Shown here one piece after another: positions 7,731-16,863 of a DNA stretch of 64,000 nucleotides. Positions within the stretch are counted from its first letter, which is position 1; every line of letters begins with the position of its first letter. Both the position numbers and the translations under genes were made by a program. Source of the stretch: Streptococcus gwangjuense (lineage in GTDB: Bacteria > Bacillota > Bacilli > Lactobacillales > Streptococcaceae); contig NZ_CP032621.1 of NCBI RefSeq assembly GCF_003627155.1, positions 1,302,001-1,366,000 of the forward strand, given 5' to 3'. Under the pieces are notes generated by a model. It was not told the DNA's origin. It searched no databases and saw nothing but the letters and a program-made list of their open reading frames with translations.

Positions 7731-8173
7731 TGTTTTTTGCACCCAAAGAAATCAAACAGGAAACCGGGGAGTCTCTTGTCTACAATCCTCACAGAACCTT
7801 GGTATCAAAAGAATTTACCTTCGATGCTGCCCACCATCTCTTTCACTATGAAGGAAAATGCAAATCCCTTCATGGTCACACCTATCATCTGCAGATTGCT
7901 GTCAGTGGATTTTTAGATGAACGTGGAATGACCTACGATTTCGGAGATATCAAAGCGATCTACAAGAACTACTTAGAACCCCACTTGGATCATCGCTATC
8001 TCAATGAGACTTTGCCTTATATGAACACGACTGCTGAAAATATGGTTTACTGGATTTTCCAAACCATGAGTCAAGAGTTGCCAGACGAGCGCGGTCTCCG
8101 TTTGGAATACGTTCGCCTCTATGAGACTCCGACTGCCTTTGCGGAGTTTAGACGGGAGTGGTTAGATGACTAG
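7730..8173 (+). CDS. queD: 6-carboxy-5,6,7,8-tetrahydropterin synthase QueD
   Basis: QueD turns dihydroneopterin triphosphate into 6-carboxytetrahydropterin, the step before QueE. The 147-residue protein has the zinc histidines in FDAAHHLFHYEGKC (about residue 30) and LHGHTYHL. The catalytic cysteine is in the GKCKSLHGH segment, and the typical motif ETPTAFAEF lies near the end. The ATG at 7730 overlaps the queC stop and follows AAAGGAGAGG. The last eight bases overlap queE, indicating translational coupling. Confidence 0.95.
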   Translation: MFFAPKEIKQETGESLVYNPHRTLVSKEFTFDAAHHLFHYEGKCKSLHGHTYHLQIAVSGFLDERGMTYDFGDIKAIYKNYLEPHLDHRYLNETLPYMNTTAENMVYWIFQTMSQELPDERGLRLEYVRLYETPTAFAEFRREWLDD

Positions 8174-8882
8174 GGAACGTGTCCTTAAACTACCAGTTCT
8201 AGAAATTTTTGGCCCAACCTTTCAAGGCGAAGGTCGTGCTATCGGGCAGAAAACCATGTTTGTCCGCACTGCTGGTTGCGACTACCACTGCGACTGGTGC
8301 GATTCTGCCTTTACTTGGGATGGCTCTGAAAAGCCAACTCGTATGACTGCTGACGAGGTCATTGCTGCCTTGGATAAATTGGGGAGCTACGACTATGTAA
8401 CCCTATCTGGGGGAAATCCTGCTATCCTAGCAGCCAACATGGCTGAATTGGTCACCAAACTCAAGGAACGCGGTGTCACCCTTGCTGTCGAGACTCAAGG
8501 TTCTCGCTGGCAAAATTGGTTAAAAGACATCGACCAGGTCACTCTCAGTCCCAAACCTCCTTCATCCAAGATGGAAGTCAACTTTGAGACCTTGGACTTT
8601 ATCGTTTCCCAACTGGATCCAGATAAGGTCACCTTTAAAATCCCTGTCTTTGACGATGCAGATTTGGCCTTTGCCAAAGGCATACAAGAACGCTACCAAC
8701 CAGATGTCCTTTTCTTATCTGCTGGAAATCCTGAACCCAAGGCTACAGGAAATATTATCCAAGATCAACTGGACCGTCTCAAAGAACTCTGGGAACGCGT
8801 CGCTGCCGACGATAGCTGGGGCAATGTCCGCGTCCTTCCTCAACTGCATACCCTCCTCTACGATAATCAACGTGGTGTTTAA
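8166..8882 (+). CDS. queE: 7-carboxy-7-deazaguanine synthase QueE (radical SAM)
   Basis: This 238-residue radical SAM enzyme catalyses the ring contraction that forms the 7-deazaguanine core. The iron-sulfur cluster motif is visible as CDYHCDWC (C-x3-C-x2-C, about residues 38-45), preceded by the substrate loop FGPTFQGEGRAIG, and followed by the glycine-rich TLSGGNPA. The start overlaps queD. Its end is 18 bases before queF. The length is normal for the family. Confidence 0.95.
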   Translation: MTRERVLKLPVLEIFGPTFQGEGRAIGQKTMFVRTAGCDYHCDWCDSAFTWDGSEKPTRMTADEVIAALDKLGSYDYVTLSGGNPAILAANMAELVTKLKERGVTLAVETQGSRWQNWLKDIDQVTLSPKPPSSKMEVNFETLDFIVSQLDPDKVTFKIPVFDDADLAFAKGIQERYQPDVLFLSAGNPEPKATGNIIQDQLDRLKELWERVAADDSWGNVRVLPQLHTLLYDNQRGV

Positions 8883-8900
8883 GATTAGAAAGAAAAAATC

Positions 8901-9392
8901 ATGTCACAACAAGAAGAAATGAAAAACCTCAGCCTACTGGGCAACAAAGAAACCAACTACATCTTTGACTATCAACCAGATGTCCTCGAATCTTTTGACA
9001 ATCGTCATGTGGAAAATGACTATTTCATCAAATTTAACTGTCCTGAATTTACCTCACTGTGTCCAATCACTGCTCAACCAGACTTTGCGACCATTTATAT
9101 TTCCTACATTCCTGACAAACTCTGTGTCGAGTCAAAATCCCTCAAACTCTACCTCTTTAGTTACCGAAATCATGGGGATTTTCACGAAAACTGTATCAAC
9201 ACCATCGGTAAAGACTTGGTCAACTTGCTAGACCCTCGCTATTTAGAGGTTTGGGGAAAATTCACTCCGCGTGGGGGCATTTCAATTGACCCTTACTACA
9301 ACTACGGTAAGCCAGGAACTAAGTATGAAGGCTTGGCAGAACAACGCCTCTTCCAACACGACCTCTATCCAGAGAAAATTGACAACCGCTAA
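8901..9392 (+). CDS. queF: NADPH-dependent preQ0 reductase QueF
   Basis: QueF reduces the nitrile of preQ0 to the amine preQ1. The 163-residue form is the short, unimodular type found in Bacillus and streptococci. The catalytic cysteine lies in [16 protein letters not shown] (about residue 51-54), and the NADPH motif [20 protein letters not shown] follows. The start follows AGAAAGAAAAAATC, a moderate ribosome site. It is the last gene of queCDEF; a BOX element begins right at its stop codon. Confidence 0.95.
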   Translation: MSQQEEMKNLSLLGNKETNYIFDYQPDVLESFDNRHVENDYFIKFNCPEFTSLCPITAQPDFATIYISYIPDKLCVESKSLKLYLFSYRNHGDFHENCINTIGKDLVNLLDPRYLEVWGKFTPRGGISIDPYYNYGKPGTKYEGLAEQRLFQHDLYPEKIDNR

Positions 9393-9496
9393 TACTCTTC
9401 GAAAATCAAATTCAAACCGCGTCAACGTCGCCTTGCCGTACTCAAGTACAGCCTGCGGCTAGTTTCCTAGTTTGCCCTTTGATTTTCATTGAGTAT
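9392..9496 (+). repeat. BOX element, boxA-boxC form with no boxB
   Basis: This 105-base element starts ATACTCTTCGAAAATC and contains the boxA core CGTCGCCTTGCCGTA. It then passes directly into the boxC half (CCTGCGGCTAGTTTCC) and ends TTTCATTGAGTAT. The two ends are complementary, so the transcript folds back on itself. BOX elements are hallmarks of pneumococcus and close relatives. A second copy in opposite orientation lies at 46515-46620. It starts within the queF stop codon and separates it from the terminator. Confidence 0.92.
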
Positions 9497-9507
9497 AAAC
9501 AGATAAG

Positions 9508-9547
9508 AAAAAGCCCTGTTCCTCAAAACGAGGAGCAAGGCTTTTTG
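9508..9547. terminator. Bidirectional terminator between queF and the aquaporin gene
   Basis: AAAAGCCCTGTTCCTC - AAAAC - GAGGAGCAAGGCTTTTT lies between the two convergent genes. Confidence 0.88.
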
Positions 9548-9555
9548 AGTTTCAA

Positions 9556-10224
9556 TTATTCTTCTGTTCCAAGGAAGTTTTTCGCAACAAGGGCTGCAAG
9601 AACGCCACCAACGATTGGGGCAAGGATGAAAATCCATACTTGTTGAAGGGCTGCGCCACCTACCAAGACAGCAGGAGCCAAGCTACGGGCTGGATTTACT
9701 GAAAGCCCAGTGATATTCAATCCAACAAGGATCATGGCCATCAATGACAAACCGATTACCAAACCAGCAATCGCACCATTACCCTTGCTTTCTGAAGTCA
9801 CGGTCATGATAACCAAGACAAACAAGAAGGTTGCGATGACTTCAAACAAGAAACCACCAAAGACAGTAACACCGTTTGACAAGGCATTTTCACCAAGACT
9901 AGCAGTTGACATCCCTGAGTTCGCCAAGAGGAAGAAGACAGCGCCAGAAGCGATGAAAGCTCCAACAACTTGTCCAAGGATGTAATTGACAAGGTCTTTT
10001 GATGACAAACGTTTGTTTACAAACATAGCAATCGAAACAGCTGGGTTCAAGTGAGCACCTGAAACAGTTCCGATTGAGTAAGCAGCAACCACAATGGCCA
10101 AACCGAAGGCAAAGGCGATTCCAAGGTGACCAAGGCCATCAAGACCATTTCCAAAAACAACAGCTCCTGTTCCGATGAACACAAGCATGAACGTACCGAT
10201 TAACTCAGCAACAAATTTTTTCAT
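9556..10224 (-). CDS. Aquaporin (MIP family channel)
   Basis: This 222-residue channel has six membrane segments and both signature half-helices: HLNPAVS (about residues 57-63) and SVNPARS (about residues 173-179), the second with the selectivity-filter arginine. Length and spacing fit water channels of the AqpZ type rather than longer glycerol facilitators, but substrate range (water, glycerol, peroxide) cannot be settled here. It is a single-gene unit, with an AAAGGAG-type ribosome site and a shared terminator at its 3' end. The 220 bases upstream hold no gene. Confidence 0.93.
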   Translation of the reverse strand: MKKFVAELIGTFMLVFIGTGAVVFGNGLDGLGHLGIAFAFGLAIVVAAYSIGTVSGAHLNPAVSIAMFVNKRLSSKDLVNYILGQVVGAFIASGAVFFLLANSGMSTASLGENALSNGVTVFGGFLFEVIATFLFVLVIMTVTSESKGNGAIAGLVIGLSLMAMILVGLNITGLSVNPARSLAPAVLVGGAALQQVWIFILAPIVGGVLAALVAKNFLGTEE

Positions 10225-10444
10225 TTTCTTTCTCCTTTTTTCAAAAACTAGATACTAGTCTATCAAAAGAGGGAAAGTGTTTCAAGAAAATTGCTTGGAA
10301 ATTTCGTATCAGTTGCAATATTGTTTTCAAAATTTGTATATTTTTAATGTATTGCAATTAGTTATAATTCTCTATATTTGATGGTTATACTATACTGAAT
10401 AAAACAGGAGTTTGTATTAATCTTTTTAAATAGCACAGAACTCT

Positions 10445-13051
10445 CTATTTAATCCATTCCCCATTGTAATTGACATGATATCCATCAGGTGTAGTTGTAT
10501 TGACTGCTAAAGCACCAGAACTGTAAGCATAATACCATTTCCCTGAAACATTGAACCATCCAGTTTGCATAGCACCTGAATCATTGAGATAATACCATGA
10601 ATTACCTACTTTTGCCCATCCAATCTGCATATCGCCTGAATTGTTAAGATAGTACCAAGAACCACTTGATTTGACCCATCCAGTCTGCATCCAACCCGAG
10701 CGATCAAAATGATACCATTTTCCATTGATTAGCTCCCATCCATTAGATGTATAGGAACCATTGTTATGTCTATACCACCAACGACCAGATGATTGAATCC
10801 AACTTCCTTTGGAAGCAAGTCTTACTTTTAATGCTTCAGATACTTTGATGTATTCTTTCTTAGCATTTTCCTTTTTAACTTTTGCATTTTTTAGTTTAGC
10901 ATTTGCATTTTCAAGTGCTTTTTTAGATTCCTCAAGCTTCTGTTTAGCGATCATCAAACTTTTTTTAGCTTCCTCGAGTTTTCTTGGAGCATTTTTGAGA
11001 GCAAGGACATGTTGTTTCGCCTTCAACAAATCATTTTTAGCATTGACTAATGACTGTGCCTCATTCTTACTAGCATGAGATTTATCATTTTTGATTGCTT
11101 TCAATCGATTTAATTGAGATTCTTGCTTCGAAAGTTCAGATTTAGCAATATTTAACGCAGTTTGTTGTTTACTCAACTCAGATTTAGCAGATTTTAAAAC
11201 GTTTAACTTGGATTGATTTTGTTTTGTTAAGTCTGCAAGACGTTTTTTAGTTTTATCCAGATTTTTTTGATCTGTATTCAATGTTGTTTTAGCAATTGTA
11301 AGATTTTTGTTTAGTGATGAAATTTTATCCCTCATTAAAGTTTCTTCGTTTTTTTGTTTTCGATTGAAACTATCCAGAGCCTCTTTAGCTTTTGTATAAG
11401 CTGGATTTTTAGGATGTGTGATTTCATTCCAAACATAACGGAAAGTTGTCTTCGGTAAAAATTTTACACGTTTACCGTTAAAATAAAATTCACTATGGTC
11501 TGGATCACCATCTTTATTTTCTGCTCTGGCTAAAAAATATGAACTGCTTGGATTATAATAATAGGTCTTACCATTATAAACATAGCTTCTTTTTTCAGAT
11601 GGGCTAATCACTGTTGGTAATGTATCATAAACACCTTTTGCTTCACTAATGAAAGTCATTACACCATAATTTCCAAAAGTTGTTTTTTTACTTGAAGATG
11701 CTCCAAGAGCAAATCCAGTCCCTGATGCAGCAAGCAAGGGAATTCTATGGCCATAGTTAAAAGTATTTGCTTCTTTCGGAGTTGATGCGCCATATAATGA
11801 TGCATTACTATAATCATTAAAGTAAGATAGAAGCTCTTTATAAGCAAGTTCTTTTTCACTCAATCGACTCTTTTCTGGAACTGACCCAGCTGTAGCATTT
11901 TCTGTTGCATCCTTAAAACCAAAATCTTGATTTTTTAGTTTTGTATCATGTGACAGTTTATCATTTGCCACCATTTCATCTGCCCTAGCTTTTCCATATT
12001 TCAAAGCCTTTTCAGTCACAGGTGGCACTGGAATATCAATGCCATTTATTCTCCGCAACTCGATTAAGTAGTTACGAACGTATTCAGAAACTTTCTTATA
12101 ATCAACCACATGAGGAGTATGGATATCATCCTTAGATTTTACAACAATTGTTTCTGTTCTTTCACCACTAAAATTCACATCTTCGTTCGCAGCAACATAA
12201 TTGGTCTTACCATCATTTCCTACGAAAGTTTTTTCATCAAGTGGAGGAGTTTTAGACTCACTTTCACTAACAGAATTTGATTTAATCTCATGAGAAACCG
12301 TTACTGTATGGAACTCATCCCCAGCAGATTTTAAATTCTTTTCAAGAGTAGAACGTGTCTTATTTCCTCTTTCTATAAGCGCTTTTCGTTCTTGCTCTGT
12401 TTTTGATACTGAACTCGCTAAAGAACTTACTTTATTTTGGTTCTCTTTCACTTTCGCATCCAATTTATCAGTTTCTTGTTGAATCTCGCGTAGTGTATTC
12501 CAATCAAAAGTTTTCTCTGCTTCTGTTACTTTATTTTGTGCTTTTTTTACATCAACTGCTCTCTGAGCAACTTGAGTTTTTGCCTTATTAACAACTGTTT
12601 CTTGTTTCTCAACACTTGCTTGGGCTTGTTTCTCATCTTTTTTTGCTTCTGACAATCTTTCTTCTGACTTCCGAACCGTTGTCTGTTTAGCAACAAGATC
12701 CTTTTCTGCATTTTTAATTTTTTCAGGACTAGCTTGTTTAGCAAATTCTTGTGTTTGTTTCAAAGCATCATCAGCTTTGTTCTTATTTGTGACAGTAGAT
12801 GTATACTCTTGTTGCATTTTATCAACAAGCTTCTGAGCATTTTTTTCTTCCTCAATTGTTTGATTCAGTTTTATTTCCGCATTTTTTACATCAGATTCTG
12901 AAACGTCAGCATCCTTTTTAGTTTCTGATTGGTTAACAGTTGACTTAGTCGAATGTTTATTTACAACCTCATCAGCTTGTGCATGACCATTAAAAGCAGT
13001 TACCATTGCAGTTGCAACGCCCAAACCAATCAACACTTGTTCCTTTTTCAT
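10445..13051 (-). CDS. Choline-binding surface protein with coiled coils and a central CAP/surface-exclusion-like domain
   Basis: This is an 868-residue exported protein. A signal peptide (residues 1-27) ends GHAQADE. Long charged coiled coils occupy about 35-240, then a central globular region about 300-490. It contains ELRRINGIDIPVPPVTEKAL, KARADEMVANDKLSH and GYGVMTF-like blocks typical of the CAP superfamily as found in SEC10/PgrA surface-exclusion proteins. A second coiled coil spans about 555-735, and roughly six choline-binding modules (GW..GKWYYL type) about 745-868 end GYHVNYNGEWIK. The modules would anchor it to phosphocholine on teichoic acids. It stands alone between aquaporin and pepF genes and is richer in A+T than its neighbours. 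Function unknown; adhesion or surface exclusion is a guess from architecture. Confidence 0.9.
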   Translation of the reverse strand: MKKEQVLIGLGVATAMVTAFNGHAQADEVVNKHSTKSTVNQSETKKDADVSESDVKNAEIKLNQTIEEEKNAQKLVDKMQQEYTSTVTNKNKADDALKQTQEFAKQASPEKIKNAEKDLVAKQTTVRKSEERLSEAKKDEKQAQASVEKQETVVNKAKTQVAQRAVDVKKAQNKVTEAEKTFDWNTLREIQQETDKLDAKVKENQNKVSSLASSVSKTEQERKALIERGNKTRSTLEKNLKSAGDEFHTVTVSHEIKSNSVSESESKTPPLDEKTFVGNDGKTNYVAANEDVNFSGERTETIVVKSKDDIHTPHVVDYKKVSEYVRNYLIELRRINGIDIPVPPVTEKALKYGKARADEMVANDKLSHDTKLKNQDFGFKDATENATAGSVPEKSRLSEKELAYKELLSYFNDYSNASLYGASTPKEANTFNYGHRIPLLAASGTGFALGASSSKKTTFGNYGVMTFISEAKGVYDTLPTVISPSEKRSYVYNGKTYYYNPSSSYFLARAENKDGDPDHSEFYFNGKRVKFLPKTTFRYVWNEITHPKNPAYTKAKEALDSFNRKQKNEETLMRDKISSLNKNLTIAKTTLNTDQKNLDKTKKRLADLTKQNQSKLNVLKSAKSELSKQQTALNIAKSELSKQESQLNRLKAIKNDKSHASKNEAQSLVNAKNDLLKAKQHVLALKNAPRKLEEAKKSLMIAKQKLEESKKALENANAKLKNAKVKKENAKKEYIKVSEALKVRLASKGSWIQSSGRWWYRHNNGSYTSNGWELINGKWYHFDRSGWMQTGWVKSSGSWYYLNNSGDMQIGWAKVGNSWYYLNDSGAMQTGWFNVSGKWYYAYSSGALAVNTTTPDGYHVNYNGEWIK

Positions 13052-13166
13052 AAAATCACCCTTTCTTTAAAATATTTACCTTATCTATACAAATCATATT
13101 ATTTATATTTTACAAATAATCTTCTCTAGCCATAAATAGATTCAATTTTCTTTATAGCTTGCTCTC

Positions 13167-13322
13167 TCAATTAAATACAATCTGATAGAAAATGAAGTAA
13201 TTAACTATCAATACTAGTTCTATAGCAAGTTCAAATTTAACATCACGACCTTCAACGACATTTTTGAAAATAGCTATAGTTAAGCTAAATAGAATGACGC
13301 TTAACAAACTCATAAACATCAT
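13167..13322 (-). CDS. Small hypothetical membrane protein
   Basis: A 51-codon frame starts MMFMSLLSVILFSLTI and continues with a short charged loop (FKNVVEGRDVKFE) and a second hydrophobic stretch ending IFYQIVFN. Two membrane segments with a polar loop are therefore likely. A GAAAGG sequence sits 11 bases before the ATG at 13322. It follows pepF by 24 bases on the same strand, so it could be the last gene of that unit. I do not recognise the family. The frame is short, so a chance reading frame cannot be excluded; clean membrane topology is the main support. Confidence 0.45.
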   Translation of the reverse strand: MMFMSLLSVILFSLTIAIFKNVVEGRDVKFELAIELVLIVNYFIFYQIVFN

Positions 13323-13346
13323 TCTAGAACAACCTTTCTATTCCCC

Positions 13347-15143
13347 TTACTCTCCCAACTGGGCACTGTAGGTGATGATTTGATCAACTGTGTCAGACAA
13401 GAATTGGATGGTATCACGGAGTGGTTTATCTGTTGAAATATCGGCTCCGATAATCATGGCTGACTCAAGCGGTGTCTTGCTACCACCTGATTTGAGGAGA
13501 TTGAGCCAGTCTTCAGCTCCAGTTTCTGAATGTTTCAGATGAAGGTAACCTGCAGTCGAAATGACTAATCCAGCTGAGTAAGTGTAGCTATATAAACCCA
13601 TGTAGTAGTGAGCTTGACGCATCCAAGTCAGAGCTGCATCATCATCAATTTCAATGGCATCTCCCCAGAACTCCGTCAAGACTTCCTTCATAATGCTGTT
13701 GAGTTTGCTTGCTCCGAAGGTTTCTCCTTCTTCAATCAGTGTGTAAACCTTACGCTGGAAGGCTGCCTCCAAAAGGTGGGTGATAAAGTTATGGAAGTAG
13801 GTGTCTGTCAAGCGGTGGGCAAGGGCAAAGCGTTTTTGACGTGGGTCGTCAGACTGGTGTTCCAAATAATCACTGAGAAGCAATTCATTGAAGGTTGACG
13901 GTGCTTCGACATAGTAGGTCGACATGTGGGCGTTGAAGTAACTCTGATGATTATCCGAAAAGATGAATTGACCAGAATGCCCGATTTCATGAATCAAGGT
14001 ATAGACATCACTCAAACGGCCTGTCCAGCTCATAAGGACATAAGGGTGCACACGATATGGGTCCGCCGCATAACCGCCAGAATCCTTGCCACTGTTAGCA
14101 GCAAAGTCCACCCAGCGCTCTTCTTGATAACGAGCAACTTCCTGACAATATTCTTTCCCCAAAGGTTCTACCGACTTCATAACTAAGTCATAGGCATCTT
14201 CAATAGTCACTTCAGGATTTAGGGCGCTATCCAAGTCCAATTTCCAGTCAGCAAAAGTCATCTTTTCAAGACCATTGACCTTGGCAACATGCTTGAGGTA
14301 TCTCTGAGCGACTGGTGCAAAGTCCTTCATGATGAGGTCAATCTGGCGGTCAAACATGGCGCGGTCTACTTCCTGTTCAGCTAGAAGATAGTCAAAAACA
14401 GAGTCGTAGCCCTTCATATCTGCCAATAGTTTTTCAGACTTGACTTGGGCTAAATAGGCTGCTGCAGCTGTATTTTGGTGCTTACGAAGTCCTTCTGAGA
14501 AGGAACGGAAGGATTTCTCACGGACTTCAGCGTCCTCATGGTTTTGGTAGAAATTCTCATAGGTAACAAAGCTATTTTTGTAGGTCTTGCCATGAGCTTC
14601 AAAGTCAGCCATTTCAAAATCCCCAGCTCGCATCTTAGTATAAATATCCTGTGGACTGTAGAAAACTTCACCGAGATTGGTCAAGGCCTTCTCCACATCA
14701 GCCCCTAGATAGTGGGCTTTTTTGATTTTAGCCTGACGAATGGCTGCCGTCAAGTGAGGCAATTCACCTAAACGGTCCAAAACATCCTCGTCTGCTGCCA
14801 CTAGGGCATCGTCAAAAAAGGTCAAGGCTACGCTGGCATCTGTTTCAAATTCCATCCCAGCTTGGGCAATATTGGCAAATTCGTCATTGCTATAGTCTGT
14901 CGTCTGTGGCATAAAGCCATAGTTACCAATATGGCTCATCTGAATGTAGATCTGTTCCAATTCCGCAAAGGCCTTCTCAAAATCCTCAAAAGTATGAAGA
15001 TTGCCCTTGTAATCACGGCTAAATTGATTGATGTCTTCGCGAGCCTTCTCGATTGCACGCAAGAAATCCTCACGGTCTTGGTATAGGGCTGTTAAATCCC
15101 AAAGTTCCTTCTCTGGAAATTCTGAACGGTGTTTTTGTTCCAT
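13347..15143 (-). CDS. pepF: Oligoendopeptidase F (M3 metallopeptidase)
   Basis: This is a cytoplasmic zinc peptidase of 598 residues that cuts oligopeptides. The zinc motif IHEIGHSGQF (HExxH, about residue 387) is followed by the conserved region with YFNAHMSTYYVEAPSTFNE, supplying the third ligand. The N-terminal KRSEFPEKELWDLTALY block is typical of the PepF clade. The gene ends in EDWLNLLKSGGSKTPLE and SYTYSAGLVIST features of the family. It starts 10 bases after the rsmE stop, so rsmE and prmA are probably co-transcribed with it. Confidence 0.95.
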   Translation of the reverse strand: MEQKHRSEFPEKELWDLTALYQDREDFLRAIEKAREDINQFSRDYKGNLHTFEDFEKAFAELEQIYIQMSHIGNYGFMPQTTDYSNDEFANIAQAGMEFETDASVALTFFDDALVAADEDVLDRLGELPHLTAAIRQAKIKKAHYLGADVEKALTNLGEVFYSPQDIYTKMRAGDFEMADFEAHGKTYKNSFVTYENFYQNHEDAEVREKSFRSFSEGLRKHQNTAAAAYLAQVKSEKLLADMKGYDSVFDYLLAEQEVDRAMFDRQIDLIMKDFAPVAQRYLKHVAKVNGLEKMTFADWKLDLDSALNPEVTIEDAYDLVMKSVEPLGKEYCQEVARYQEERWVDFAANSGKDSGGYAADPYRVHPYVLMSWTGRLSDVYTLIHEIGHSGQFIFSDNHQSYFNAHMSTYYVEAPSTFNELLLSDYLEHQSDDPRQKRFALAHRLTDTYFHNFITHLLEAAFQRKVYTLIEEGETFGASKLNSIMKEVLTEFWGDAIEIDDDAALTWMRQAHYYMGLYSYTYSAGLVISTAGYLHLKHSETGAEDWLNLLKSGGSKTPLESAMIIGADISTDKPLRDTIQFLSDTVDQIITYSAQLGE

Positions 15144-15153
15144 TTTCTTCCTC

Positions 15154-15897
15154 TCATTTCTCTAATTCTAATAAAACACTAAGGGCTGATAAGGCGTAAA
15201 GTGGTGCTGTTTCTGCTCGCAAAATACGAGGACCAAGTCCTGCAAGAACCGCTCCCTTAGTTTCAAAACTTTCGATTTCTGCAGGTGACAGACCACCTTC
15301 TGGACCAAAGATAAAGAGCAGTTTGGCTCCTTTTTCAAGACCAGAGACTGCTTGTAGAAGCGCAGCGGCTTCTCCTTCTTTAGCCGACTCTTCATAGGCT
15401 ACTATGATAGAGGCAAACTGGTCCAGTTGAGCTAGAAAGTCTGATTTTTTCTCGAAAAGCTGGATACTTGGGACACGATTTCGCTTGCTTTGCTCGGCTG
15501 CTCCAAGGGCGATTTTTTCTAGTTTTTCAATCTTTTTACCCAATTTCTTGCCATCCCACTTGGCTACTGACCAATCGGCAGGGAAGGCCCAGATTTGGCT
15601 GGCTCCTAGCTCGGTTACTTTCTGAGTGATAAACTCCAGCTTGTCCCCCTTGGGAAAGCCGGATGCAATGGTCACTTGGACTGGCAGTTCCACATTGTCA
15701 GCCAATTCTTGGATCAACTCAAACTGACGGGCTTCCACATCCAGCACACGCGCCAAGCGCTTAATTCCATCATCAAAGACCAAAGTAACCTCATCATCTT
15801 CTTTCAAGCGCATAACCTGAAACATATGCTTGCTGGTTTCCTTGTCCTCGATGATAACAGGAGAGATAGCACTGCCTTCGACAAAATACTGTTGCAT
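15154..15897 (-). CDS. rsmE: 16S rRNA (uracil(1498)-N(3))-methyltransferase RsmE
   Basis: This is a SPOUT-class methyltransferase of 247 residues. The PUA-like N-terminal part includes HMFQVMRLKEDDEVTLVFDDG. The C-terminal knot shows LLFIFGPEGGLSPAEIE and the final LGPRILRAETAPLYALSAL, both signatures of RsmE. The ATG at 15897 gives the family start MQQYFVEGS; the four-residue-longer start at 15909 lies inside prmA. It begins one base after the prmA stop codon, the common prmA-rsmE pair. Confidence 0.95.
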   Translation of the reverse strand: MQQYFVEGSAISPVIIEDKETSKHMFQVMRLKEDDEVTLVFDDGIKRLARVLDVEARQFELIQELADNVELPVQVTIASGFPKGDKLEFITQKVTELGASQIWAFPADWSVAKWDGKKLGKKIEKLEKIALGAAEQSKRNRVPSIQLFEKKSDFLAQLDQFASIIVAYEESAKEGEAAALLQAVSGLEKGAKLLFIFGPEGGLSPAEIESFETKGAVLAGLGPRILRAETAPLYALSALSVLLELEK

Positions 15898-15898
15898 G

Positions 15899-16849
15899 CT
15901 AGCCTCCAATCACACCTGAAATATCCTTGGTTTTCTTAAAGACACAGGCATTCCATTCCCCTTGAACCATATGGGTTTCAAGGAAAAATCCAGCTGACTC
16001 AGCTGACTCTCGCACCATGTCCCACTTATCCTTAATAATTCCACTCATAATCAGGTAGCCTTCATCCTTGACCAAGCGATAAGCATCATCCGTCAGATGA
16101 ACGAGGATATCCGCCAAGATATTAGCTACAATCACATCTGCCTCAATCTCAACACCCTTAAGCAAGTCTCCAGCAGCTACATGGATATTTTCCATTCCAG
16201 GGTTGAGCTCAATATTTTCCTGAGCAACTCGAACTGCTACATCATCCAGATCGTAGGCAAAGATTTCCTTGGCACCAAGCAGCGAGCTGGCAATAGAGAG
16301 AACCCCTGAACCAGTCCCCACATCTAGCACTGTTTCCCCACCACGAAGAACCTGCTCCAAGGCAAAGAGGCTCATCTTAGTAGTTGGGTGGGTTCCTGTC
16401 CCGAAGGCCATACCAGGATCTAGCTTGATAATCTTTTCCCCAGCAGTCGCCTCATAGTCTGTCCAAGATGGCACGATAGTCAAATCATGAGTGATGCGAG
16501 CAGGTTCATAGTATTTCTTCCAGTTGTCTGCCCAGTCTTCCTCAGTCAAGGCAGTCGTACCCATTTTTACCTCTCCCAAGTCCATAAAATCAGTTAGTTC
16601 CGCGAGACGAGCCTGCAAATCTGCCTCAACCGTTGCTATATCAACCGTATCAGGGTAATAGGCTGTCACTACGATTTCTTCCTGTTGCTCGACCTCTGGG
16701 AAAATCTCGCCGAAACGATCCACATTTCCCACATAGTCCATACTATCTTCGATCGCAACACCTTGCGCTCCCAGCTCAATCAAGAGATTGGAAACTAACT
16801 CCTCCCCCTCACGCTTCACTGTAACTTTTAACTCTTGCCATGTTTCCAT
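15899..16849 (-). CDS. prmA: Ribosomal protein L11 methyltransferase
   Basis: PrmA trimethylates ribosomal protein L11. The 316-residue product starts [19 protein letters not shown], has the substrate-recognition domain in the first ~60 residues, and the SAM-binding motif [13 protein letters not shown] with the preceding [14 protein letters not shown]. The NPxF-like motif [11 protein letters not shown] is also present. The start at 16849 has AAGGAA and matches the normal length; the longer frame to 16918 would overlap the GIY-YIG gene. It lies 14 bases downstream of that gene and directly upstream of rsmE. Confidence 0.96.
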   Translation of the reverse strand: METWQELKVTVKREGEELVSNLLIELGAQGVAIEDSMDYVGNVDRFGEIFPEVEQQEEIVVTAYYPDTVDIATVEADLQARLAELTDFMDLGEVKMGTTALTEEDWADNWKKYYEPARITHDLTIVPSWTDYEATAGEKIIKLDPGMAFGTGTHPTTKMSLFALEQVLRGGETVLDVGTGSGVLSIASSLLGAKEIFAYDLDDVAVRVAQENIELNPGMENIHVAAGDLLKGVEIEADVIVANILADILVHLTDDAYRLVKDEGYLIMSGIIKDKWDMVRESAESAGFFLETHMVQGEWNACVFKKTKDISGVIGG

Positions 16850-16863
16850 AAATTTTTTCCTTA

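Noticed and set aside
9392..9496. Reading the 105-base repeats as RUP elements
   Set aside because: The core (GCAAGGCGACG type) is boxA and the other half boxC, so they are BOX elements.
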